A stretch of DNA of 6,127 nt from the NCBI GenBank assembly GCA_903860995.1, contig CAIOSS010000915.1, positions 1 through 6,127 on the forward strand, in the 5' to 3' direction. Shown here piece after piece: positions 1 to 6,127 of the stretch. Positions within the stretch are counted from its first letter, which is position 1, and each line of letters starts with the position of its first letter. The notes beneath the pieces were generated by a model. That model was not told the DNA's origin. It saw only the letters and a list, made by a program, of their open reading frames with translations, and ran no database searches. This DNA is from an uncultured delta proteobacterium (GTDB lineage: Bacteria > Myxococcota_A > Polyangia > Polyangiales > Ga0077539). The position numbers were made by a program, and so were the translations under genes.

Positions 1-2
1 AG

Positions 3-635
3 CGACTCCATCACCTCCTCGTCGTGGAGCGCACCGACGCCCTCTCCCGCCGTTGGATGGAGTGCATCGAGGCCGCCTCACGGGCGTCCGTTCGCGGCCC
101 GCGCGAGGTGATCACCGCAACCCTCGAAGGTCACTACGGCGGGGTCTCTCCATCGTTGCGTGAGCACCTTGAGTTCGCGCGCGTGTTCGGTGATCTTTTT
201 CGGGCGCTGCTCGGGCGCTTCGACGCCCTCTACGACTGCGCCCGCAAGGCAGGGTGGATCGCGCTCCGTTCTCACGTGGCGCAAACCACTCTGGCCGGCC
301 CGGAAGCACAGGTGTTGCGGGAGGCATGCACGGCCGTCGTGCAGCATCCGCTCGCCGCAAAGATGGCGCGCCTTCCTGCCCATGGCCCGGCGCTGCTGAA
401 CCTTGCGCGAACGCTCGCCGACGCTTCTCCCGAGCAGATTCTCGAGCAGCTCATCGGTTACCACCACCGCGTCCAGCGGGAGCGGTCTCGCGGGAGCGGG
501 TGGATCCGCGTCGAGGGAGAGCGCGTCATCGTCGACCTTGCCACCTACGGGGCTGATCCCGATCGGGTGAGCTTTCCGACGTTCAAGATCGATGTCGTGC
601 AGTCCCTGTTGCGCGACCTTGGGAGGGTGCCGTGA
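3..635 (+). CDS. Unrecognised protein, C-terminal part; first visible gene of the cassette (5' end outside window)
   Basis: I do not recognise this gene. The frame is open to the left edge of the window. The first possible start, GTG at 24, has only pyrimidine-rich sequence (CACCTCCTC) before it and no ribosome binding site, so the true start probably lies upstream and about 210 C-terminal residues are visible. Counting from that GTG, the region is largely predicted helical with amphipathic leucine/alanine/arginine-rich segments (for example LREHLEFARVFGDLFRALL and ILEQLIGYHHRVQRER). It is followed by a short beta-like stretch (GWIRVEGERVIVDL) and a final helix ending VVQSLLRDLGRVP. I see no transmembrane segment, signal peptide or catalytic motif. 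The stop overlaps the next gene's GTG by four bases, so it should belong to the same operon as the PLD and helicase genes. An adaptor, specificity or DNA-binding role is a guess from context only. That it is coding is well supported by codon bias and junction structure. Confidence 0.75.
   Translation, partial: RLHHLLVVERTDALSRRWMECIEAASRASVRGPREVITATLEGHYGGVSPSLREHLEFARVFGDLFRALLGRFDALYDCARKAGWIALRSHVAQTTLAGPEAQVLREACTAVVQHPLAAKMARLPAHGPALLNLARTLADASPEQILEQLIGYHHRVQRERSRGSGWIRVEGERVIVDLATYGADPDRVSFPTFKIDVVQSLLRDLGRVP
621..635 (+). promoter_or_regulatory. Ribosome binding site and GTGA start/stop overlap deciding the PLD gene start
   Basis: A GGGAGG motif at 621-626 lies five bases before the GTG at 632, inside the last codons of the upstream gene. 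The GTG and the upstream TGA share bases (GTGA, 632-635). This fixes the start of the PLD gene and suggests termination-reinitiation coupling with the preceding gene. Confidence 0.7.
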
Positions 636-2791
636 AGCTCGCCCGCGCGCTCACGCTCGATCGGCTCGGCTCAGAACGCCCGTGCCTCGGCGCCGCCTTC
701 TGCACGTACACGTTTGACCCAGCGTTCTTCGAAGAGCACGTCCTTCGCACGGTCCTCCGCCTGGGCTCCGACCCGGATGAGCAGCCCGCGCGGTTCCTCG
801 ACGAGGCCCGCGCCGCGATCGTCGAGACGCCCGTCGTCTGTGTGGTGGATGCGGACGTCCGCCAGGCCGGTCGTCGGGTCCCCTACGATCTCCTCGAGGT
901 GGATCGTCGGGTGTTTCACCCGAAGCTCATCGTGCTGCTCTACGACGAGTTCGCGCGGGTCCTCATCGGGTCGGGGAACCTCACGCGCGGAGGCTTCGGC
1001 GGCAACACGGAGTTCTTCTTCAGCCGAGATCTCCGTTACGCAGCCCCGGACGACGCCGTGGCGTTGCGAGAGGTCGATCGGTTCCTGGCGCGGGCCGGCG
1101 ACCTCGCGCGGACGCGCGGCACCCAGCTCGCGCGCATCCGCGAACTGCTCGACGTCCACATCCGGGACACGCCACTGCCACGTGCAGAGGACCGCTCGTT
1201 CCTGATCGTCGACACCGAACAGCGTCCGCTCATCGAGCAGTTCCTGGCGGTGATTCCCGCGGACGCGCGCATCACCCGGGCGGGGGCGCTCGCGCCGTTC
1301 TTCGAGCAGGACGACGGCGACGGCGACGTGTCTTCGGTGCTGGGCACGCTCCTCGACGCGCGCCCCAGCGAGGGGGCGACCGTCGACGTCGCGGTGGTCT
1401 GGGACGATCCCGCGGCGGTGACCCCGCCGGGACGGCCCGTGACCCTGGAGGAGCACCTCGGACGGCTCTGGTCGTGGCAGGGGCAGGACGACGAGCGACG
1501 TCCCACGCTGCGTTGGCTCACGCCACAATCCATCGGTCCCAACGTCGTGCAGGCCCTCGACGATGGAGCGCAGGGGCGACGCATCCCGCGGGACGATTGG
1601 GATTCCGCGATCACCCGCAATGAGGCATGGCCGCTCGCGCGACCGCGCGCGTTCGCACCGGCAAAGAAACTCGAGGCCGTCGCCACGGCGGCGGGCACGT
1701 TCAACCTCTGGCTGCACCCGGCGTGGCGTTTCGAGGATGGCCTCCGCGTTCATCGTCCGCTGCACGCGAAGCTGCTCACGATCACGACCCGCCGGAGAGG
1801 GCGAATCCACACCTGGCTCCTGATGGGATCGGCCAACGCCTCGCAGGGGGCATTGCTCCGATCCCAGGTGCAGAGCGGCAACGTCGAGCTCGGCGTGGTG
1901 CTGGTGCTCGAGGGCGAACACTCGCTCAAGGACCTCTGCCCGGAGCTGGTCGCCTGCGACCGCCAGAGCGTGGAGCTGATGGAGCGGGAGTTCCCGGAAG
2001 GGCGGCCCGACCTTTCGCGTTGGATCGAGTCCGCCTGCTACGACGCGGCAGCCTCGAAGCTGGTGATTCGCTGGGCCAGTGAGGGTCCTGCCCCGCTCGG
2101 CGCCTGGGCACTCCACTACGTCGGGCACGAGATCACCGCGGGACCGACGGTCCCAACAGAGTTGTCCACGATCGAACCATTTTCGCTCTCGCCGGCCAGC
2201 GCGGAGCTGATGCTCGTGACCGCCGGGGAGGAGTACAGCGTGCCGATCCTGGTGCGCGACCTCGCCGCCCTGCCGCCGAGCGCGGGGCTGGCGGGCCTTG
2301 GCCTGCGGGAGCTGCTGGCGTTGCTGGGTCGGCGCATCGGCGGCGAGCGCCTCTCAACCCTGCGGATCGAACGTGGCGCCGCGACCACGGACACCGTGCT
2401 CGATGCGATCTTCGGCGAGGGCTTCGGTCCGCCCGACGTGTTCCGCGCGTGGTGGGCCATCGCCGAGGACCTCGCCTCCCCGAACCTCTCGGTGCAAGGG
2501 GTCCGTCAGCGCCTGAGCGGCGCGCTGGGGGCGGGCGCCGTGTGGAACGCCATGGAGGACGCGCACGCGAAGGGTTCTCTCTCCCGCGAGGAACTCTGGT
2601 TCTACGGCGCGGAGCTACTGGCGACGCTGCGCGCCGTACGCTGGCCGGTGTCGCCGGATGCGCCGCTCCGGGCACGCGAACTCGAGGAGTTTGTCAGCCA
2701 GCTGCGAGGGCGTCTCGATGCCGTTGCCCCGGAGACGAGTCGGCGCCCGTGGGTGCAGCGCATCCGGAAGTTCTACGAGGTGGGAGCGTGA
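632..2791 (+). CDS. Phospholipase D superfamily protein with two Tdp1-like HKN half-sites
   Basis: A 719-residue protein with a duplicated PLD-type active site. Half-site one is H96-P-K98, then GSGNLT with N116, then N125-T-E127. Half-site two is H378-A-K380, then GSANAS with N402, then N417-V-E419. Neither has the aspartate five residues after the lysine found in classical HxKx4D phospholipases. The lysine-to-asparagine spacings (18 and 22) instead resemble human tyrosyl-DNA phosphodiesterase 1 (H263/K265/N283 and H493/K495/N516; 18 and 21). In this superfamily the first histidine attacks the phosphodiester and the second acts as general acid/base, so a nuclease or DNA-end-processing activity is likely; related bacterial HKD nucleases are an alternative assignment. 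Residues from about 430 to 719 form a mixed, later mostly helical C-terminal region with no motif I know. No signal peptide or membrane segment is seen, so it is probably cytoplasmic. GTG start is set by GGGAGG at 621-626. It overlaps both neighbours by four bases. Confidence 0.9.
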   Translation: MKLARALTLDRLGSERPCLGAAFCTYTFDPAFFEEHVLRTVLRLGSDPDEQPARFLDEARAAIVETPVVCVVDADVRQAGRRVPYDLLEVDRRVFHPKLIVLLYDEFARVLIGSGNLTRGGFGGNTEFFFSRDLRYAAPDDAVALREVDRFLARAGDLARTRGTQLARIRELLDVHIRDTPLPRAEDRSFLIVDTEQRPLIEQFLAVIPADARITRAGALAPFFEQDDGDGDVSSVLGTLLDARPSEGATVDVAVVWDDPAAVTPPGRPVTLEEHLGRLWSWQGQDDERRPTLRWLTPQSIGPNVVQALDDGAQGRRIPRDDWDSAITRNEAWPLARPRAFAPAKKLEAVATAAGTFNLWLHPAWRFEDGLRVHRPLHAKLLTITTRRRGRIHTWLLMGSANASQGALLRSQVQSGNVELGVVLVLEGEHSLKDLCPELVACDRQSVELMEREFPEGRPDLSRWIESACYDAAASKLVIRWASEGPAPLGAWALHYVGHEITAGPTVPTELSTIEPFSLSPASAELMLVTAGEEYSVPILVRDLAALPPSAGLAGLGLRELLALLGRRIGGERLSTLRIERGAATTDTVLDAIFGEGFGPPDVFRAWWAIAEDLASPNLSVQGVRQRLSGALGAGAVWNAMEDAHAKGSLSREELWFYGAELLATLRAVRWPVSPDAPLRARELEEFVSQLRGRLDAVAPETSRRPWVQRIRKFYEVGA
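2777..2791 (+). promoter_or_regulatory. Ribosome binding site and GTGA overlap deciding the helicase start
   Basis: GAGGTGGGA at 2777-2785 precedes the GTG at 2788, which overlaps the PLD gene's TGA (GTGA, 2788-2791). The frame is open further upstream to 2449, but that extension reads as arginine/glycine/proline-rich antiframe of the PLD gene. The overlap start matches the other junction and gives a protein beginning MTSRDRNWLHGFLRLD. Confidence 0.75.
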
Positions 2792-5700
2792 CGAGTCGCG
2801 ATCGGAACTGGCTACACGGGTTCCTGCGTCTCGATCGGCGCCAGGAGATCGATGGCATCCCGGACGCAGACATCCGCCGTCAGGAGGACACGGTCCTGCG
2901 GGCGCTCGAACGCCTCGATCACCAGCCCGGCGTTGTGATCGCGGACGAGGTCGGCATGGGGAAGACCTGGGAGGCGCTGGGTGTCGCCGCTGCGTTCCAC
3001 CAGGCGAAGAGTGACGCGCGGATCCTGGTGCTCACCCCGGGTCCGGACCTGAACACGAAGTGGACGCAGGAATTCCAGACGTGGCGCGACCCCGAGCGCA
3101 CCGTCTACGACTTCCAGGACAGCGTCGCGAGCGTCGAAGACCTGTCGACGTTCGTCGCGAAGGCGCGCACTGCCCGCGTGGTGATCGCCCCGGTCTCGAT
3201 GTTTGCGGGCACCCGCGGAGCACGGGAAAAGGCGTACCTGCTGTCGCTCTTCGGCCACTGGGCGGGACTGCACCGCAACACCGTCCAGGCGATGATCCAG
3301 CGGGTCGATCAGCGGGTCGAGCGAGTGGACCCGACGCTCGACGCGGTGCGCTTCCTCGGGGTGGTTGCGTACCCCGAGCTCGAGCCACTCCTGCCTGAGG
3401 TGTTTGCCTCGCGAAACGACGGCACCCAGGGGCTCCATGAGCTGTGGGAGAAGCACGGACTGAAGTTGTTCGAGGAGCGCGACGTGGACACGCTCCTCGA
3501 CGACGTGCGCTTCCGCCTCGTGCGCGCGCTGTTGCCGACGTTTTCGCTCGTCATTCTCGACGAAGCCCACAAGCTCAAGAACGCGCACACGGTCCGCGCC
3601 CACGGCGTGGCCGGCTGTCTGCGCGATCGCTTCGACAAGGCGCTCTTCCTCACCGCCACTCCCTTCCAACTCGACGTCCACGAACTGCGACAGGTCTTCC
3701 AGCTCTTCTCGCTGGCGAAGGGAGCACCGACCGACCTCCTCGCCCGCGCGGACGCGCTCTTCGCAGCCATTCGCGACTATCAGGCCGCCTACGGCGCGTT
3801 CGAAGCCGCGTGGCGACGACTCGATGCCGCCGCAGTCAGCGAGTTCACCGCCTGGCATGAGCGTGATCCCGCGTTCGAATCCCCGTCCGACGATCCCTCA
3901 CTTCGCGTCGTCGCCGAGCGCTACCGGGCGCTGCGCTCACTCAAGGACCAACACATCGAGCCGGGGTTCCGCCAGTGGATGATCCGCAGCGTTCGGGAGG
4001 AGAAGCGCGCCTACCGCCGGTCGATCGTCGAGCGCCTGCCGCCGGCGGGTGGTTCCGCGCTGCCGTTCCTGCTCTACGAGCGGTTCATCGCCGAGATCTT
4101 CCGGCGCGGCGTGCGTACCCACAAGGCGTCGGTCGAGATCAACATGGTCAGCTCCTTCGCGGCGGCTCGCACCGGCGCGTTGCTCGCGGCGGGCGAGATG
4201 CGTGGGGTGCCACCCGAGGTGGAGCGCTACCGTACGGTGCTCGGCGCAGTGCTCGGTGAGGACCGCGGCAAGGAGCCCGAACACCCGAAGGTCTACCACG
4301 TCGTGCGCGACGCCCTCGAGGCCGCGGGGCGCAACGAGAAGACACTGATCTTCTGCGCGCGGATCGAGACCCTGCGGCACCTGCGCAAGACCCTCGATCA
4401 CGAGTGGGTCTCGGGCTACCTGCTTGCCCGGTGGCGCAAGGTGCTGCCGGGTGCCGCCTACGAGACCGTCTTCGACTCGACCGAGGGAACTGACAAGCGC
4501 ATCGGTTTCCACACGCGGCTGCGGCAGCGTTTCCAGCGTGGCCAGGACAGCCTTTATCTCGCATTGCGGGAGAGCTATACGCAGCTCGTCGGCGTGCCGC
4601 ATGAGTTCCTCCGAGAGCACATCGAGGAGATCGTCGAGCGCGCGAACGAGAAGGTGCCGACACTGCGGACGGTCCCCTCGCGAGCGTCCAGCCTCGACTG
4701 GCAACTGGCAAAGCGCGTGCTGGAGCAGGCTGCCGTCGAGATCTGGTCCGCGCGGGCTCCGGACGATGCGGCGGAGCAACGAGAGTGGATCGAGCGGATG
4801 ACCGACCCGCGCTTCCTGACCCTTGGCTTCGACCTCGCGCGTGATGACCTCGAGAAGGACGACACGGGCGAATCGGTGCCGCAGTGGAAGCTCTCCACCG
4901 ACATCGCGGAAGTCGTGCTCATCCGGCAGCCCGGTCTCTGGGCCTACATGAAGGGAACGCTCGAAGGATTCGCGCCAGCGTTGAGGGTGCAACTGGTCGA
5001 GCGGATCGCCCGCTACATGCTCTATCGGGAGGTGCCCTTTCTGGTCGATGTGCTGACGGCGTGGAAGCGTGCCGGGCACGATCCAGAGACCATCGAGTCG
5101 CGAGCACTGCTCGCCTTCGTCGATCGCTTCTGGGGCACCGAAGACGGTCGGCGCTGGATCGCCCGGACGTTGGAGTTCGCGACCTACCTGCATTCCCGAC
5201 CGCATAAGCAGCGCGGGGAGATCCTGGAGGGTCCGATCCAGCAGGGTGCTTTCGTGCGCTCGACGGAGGATGGCGACAGCCGCGAACGCCTGCGGGAGGC
5301 GTTCAACACGCCGCTGTACCCGATGATCCTGCTTGCCAATGAGGTGATGCAGGAGGGACTCGACCTCCATCGCAACTGCCGCCGCGTGGTTCACCACGAC
5401 CTCGCGTGGAACCCTGCACAACTCGAGCAGCGGGTCGGTCGCATCGATCGTCTGGGTTCGCTCACGCTGAAACTGCGTACGAAACGGCCAGAGACCACCC
5501 TCGACGTCCATCATCCGCTGGTGCAGCGGACGATCGACGAACGCCTCTACCGGACGGTGAAGGCGCGGGAGAAGTGGCTCGACTTCCTGCTCGGCCAACC
5601 GCCTCGCTTCGAGGACTACGCGCTCGACGACCTGCAGGCGGCGCCTCTACCGGCGGCGATTTCGGAGTCGCTCCGCATTGACCTGAGACCGCGGGAGTAG
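2788..5700 (+). CDS. Snf2/RapA-like superfamily 2 DEAH helicase/translocase with large insertions
   Basis: A 970-residue SF2 ATPase with the full motif set. Motif I (Walker A) is ADEVGMGKT, 52-60. Motif Ia is ILVLTP, 79-84. Motif II is DEAH, 258-261. Motif III is LTATP, 288-292. A Snf2-style link (WMIRSVREEKRAYRRSIVERLPP region) lies at 397-419. Motif IV is KTLIFCARIETL, 518-529. Motif V is ANEVMQEGLDL, 850-860. Motif VI is QRVGRIDRLGS, 881-891. ATP-driven movement along double-stranded DNA, rather than strand separation, is the usual activity of such proteins; that is family knowledge. Two insertions stand out: about 110 residues between the first lobe's core strand (131-140) and DEAH, and about 300 residues between motifs IV and V. 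Both look helical and charged, with no motif I recognise. No nuclease domain is fused; the PLD protein encoded just upstream could supply nuclease activity. DrmD of DISARM is a comparable SNF2-like helicase but I cannot establish orthology. All catalytic residues are intact. Confidence 0.92.
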   Translation: MTSRDRNWLHGFLRLDRRQEIDGIPDADIRRQEDTVLRALERLDHQPGVVIADEVGMGKTWEALGVAAAFHQAKSDARILVLTPGPDLNTKWTQEFQTWRDPERTVYDFQDSVASVEDLSTFVAKARTARVVIAPVSMFAGTRGAREKAYLLSLFGHWAGLHRNTVQAMIQRVDQRVERVDPTLDAVRFLGVVAYPELEPLLPEVFASRNDGTQGLHELWEKHGLKLFEERDVDTLLDDVRFRLVRALLPTFSLVILDEAHKLKNAHTVRAHGVAGCLRDRFDKALFLTATPFQLDVHELRQVFQLFSLAKGAPTDLLARADALFAAIRDYQAAYGAFEAAWRRLDAAAVSEFTAWHERDPAFESPSDDPSLRVVAERYRALRSLKDQHIEPGFRQWMIRSVREEKRAYRRSIVERLPPAGGSALPFLLYERFIAEIFRRGVRTHKASVEINMVSSFAAARTGALLAAGEMRGVPPEVERYRTVLGAVLGEDRGKEPEHPKVYHVVRDALEAAGRNEKTLIFCARIETLRHLRKTLDHEWVSGYLLARWRKVLPGAAYETVFDSTEGTDKRIGFHTRLRQRFQRGQDSLYLALRESYTQLVGVPHEFLREHIEEIVERANEKVPTLRTVPSRASSLDWQLAKRVLEQAAVEIWSARAPDDAAEQREWIERMTDPRFLTLGFDLARDDLEKDDTGESVPQWKLSTDIAEVVLIRQPGLWAYMKGTLEGFAPALRVQLVERIARYMLYREVPFLVDVLTAWKRAGHDPETIESRALLAFVDRFWGTEDGRRWIARTLEFATYLHSRPHKQRGEILEGPIQQGAFVRSTEDGDSRERLREAFNTPLYPMILLANEVMQEGLDLHRNCRRVVHHDLAWNPAQLEQRVGRIDRLGSLTLKLRTKRPETTLDVHHPLVQRTIDERLYRTVKAREKWLDFLLGQPPRFEDYALDDLQAAPLPAAISESLRIDLRPRE

Positions 5701-5779
5701 GTCACCGAACATCAGTCGATGAGCGAAGGCTCTACTCGTCCGTGCCCCTGGAGGCACCCCGATTCATTGGCTTGCTCGG

Positions 5780-5804
5780 CGTGATCAACGTGGAGGTGAT
5801 CACG
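5780..5804. repeat. Perfect 8-bp inverted repeat (hairpin) between convergent genes
   Basis: CGTGATCA at 5780-5787 and TGATCACG at 5797-5804 are perfect reverse complements separated by nine bases. The repeat lies about 80 bases after the helicase stop and just beyond the end of the minus-strand FG-GAP frame, where a bidirectional terminator would be expected. No run of T follows on either strand, so it is not a typical intrinsic terminator. A transcript-end stabilising hairpin or a protein-binding site are alternatives. Confidence 0.4.
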
Positions 5805-5812
5805 ACCCAGCA

Positions 5813-6127
5813 TCACGACGCGTGCGGCCACCAGGTCCACGAGCCCGCCGCTCCCCCTCGCTGCGCCACCACCGCCCCGTAGAACCCGAACTCCCCGAAC
5901 GGGCGGTACAACGTCACCACCGGCGTCGCAGCGAGCCCCGAGGCCCGGCCGAGGTACAGGTATGCGCGACCCGATCCGGGGTACGTCCCCACGCCGGGGG
6001 TCGCCGTCTCGGCGCCAGACCCCACCAGCACGTCGCCGAAGCCGTCGGCGTTCACGTCCCCGATGCTGGCCACTGCGACGCCGAAGCTCCCCGCGTTGTC
6101 CGTCGGGGCAGCCAGCGAGACGCTCGG
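5813..6127 (-). CDS. FG-GAP repeat protein, C-terminal fragment (5' end outside window; probably frameshifted)
   Basis: Read on the minus strand, the frame is open from the right edge to a TGA at 5813-5815. It contains one clear FG-GAP repeat: SFGVAVASIGDVNADGFGD, followed by VLVGSGAE. The D-x-[DN]-x-D-G loop, the calcium-binding motif of integrin-type beta-propeller blades, lies at about 6032-6058. After it comes a beta-rich stretch (GRAYLYLGRASGLA) and the start of a second blade (FGEFGFYGAVVA). The expected continuation of that blade is lost in this frame (ending AGSWTWWPHAS) but appears in the next frame as GGLVDLVAARVVMLG, suggesting a frameshift around 5861-5872 and thus a decayed 3' end or a sequence error. 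The GTG at 6073 is internal to the repeat and not the real start. FG-GAP proteins are usually exported or surface-attached; no signal can be seen here because the N-terminus is missing. It is convergent with, and functionally unrelated to, the helicase cassette. Confidence 0.65.
   Translation of the reverse strand, partial: PSVSLAAPTDNAGSFGVAVASIGDVNADGFGDVLVGSGAETATPGVGTYPGSGRAYLYLGRASGLAATPVVTLYRPFGEFGFYGAVVAQRGGAAGSWTWWPHAS

Noticed and set aside
1..20. GAGGAGGTGATG read on the minus strand, looking like a ribosome binding site plus start
   Set aside because: The spacing is too short, and it lies inside the plus-strand coding frame; it is a chance complement of CTC/CAC codons.
24..26. GTG at 24 as the true start of the first gene
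   Set aside because: No purine-rich ribosome binding site precedes it, and the frame stays open with plausible residues (RLHHLLVV) to the left edge.
671..2128. A 485-codon open frame on the minus strand across the PLD gene
   Set aside because: It is the antisense shadow of a high-GC coding gene. The translation is rich in Arg, Glu, Val and His without any domain, while the plus strand has two intact catalytic half-sites.
2449..2787. N-terminal extension of the helicase back to a start at 2449
   Set aside because: The 113 extra residues are Arg/Gly/Ala/Pro-rich and overlap the PLD coding sequence out of frame. The GTG at 2788 has a ribosome binding site and the same GTGA overlap as the preceding junction.
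3937..5598. A 553-codon open frame on the minus strand across the helicase gene
   Set aside because: It is antisense to helicase motifs IV-VI, has low-complexity shadow composition, and has no recognisable motif.
3..5700. Straight assignment to DISARM
   Set aside because: DISARM would need DrmA/DrmB and usually a methylase. The PLD protein here is 719 residues with two half-sites, far larger than the small DrmC, and none of the other hallmark genes is in view.
5742..5757. Small hairpin GTGCC/GGCAC
   Set aside because: Five base pairs with no T-tract is expected by chance at this GC content.

Overview
The window is very GC-rich (about two thirds G+C by eye) with strong G/C preference at third codon positions, so it comes from a high-GC bacterium. 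The FG-GAP fragment at the right edge, with its GDVNADG motif and a 'GRAYLYLGRASGLA' stretch, resembles the repeat-rich surface or secreted proteins common in Myxococcota (Polyangia-like). That lineage call is an inference from style and GC content, not a match I could run.

Layout. (1) Positions 3-635, + strand: the 3' part of a gene I do not recognise, open through the left edge. (2) Positions 632-2791, + strand: a 719-residue phospholipase D superfamily protein with two half-sites of the tyrosyl-DNA phosphodiesterase (HKN) kind. (3) Positions 2788-5700, + strand: a 970-residue superfamily 2 helicase/translocase, Snf2/RapA-like, with long insertions in both RecA-like lobes. (4) Positions 5701-5812: a short intergenic stretch with one good inverted repeat. 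(5) Positions 5813-6127, - strand: the 3' end of an FG-GAP repeat gene, open through the right edge and probably frameshifted near its end.

The three plus-strand genes form a tight cassette. Each junction is a 4-base GTGA overlap (632-635 and 2788-2791) with a purine-rich ribosome binding site inside the preceding gene, so translation is probably coupled and the products made together. A PLD-type phosphodiesterase with a large Snf2-like DNA translocase, plus an accessory protein of unknown fold, is the architecture expected of a DNA-targeting defence or DNA-processing system. DISARM and Mokosh pair helicases with PLD domains, but the DISARM hallmark genes (DrmB/DUF1998, a DNA methylase) are absent from this window and Mokosh organises its domains differently. 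The cassette may therefore be an uncharacterised or poorly described system. Its first gene is cut by the window edge, so more members may lie upstream. The convergent FG-GAP gene is unrelated and marks the right boundary of the cassette.
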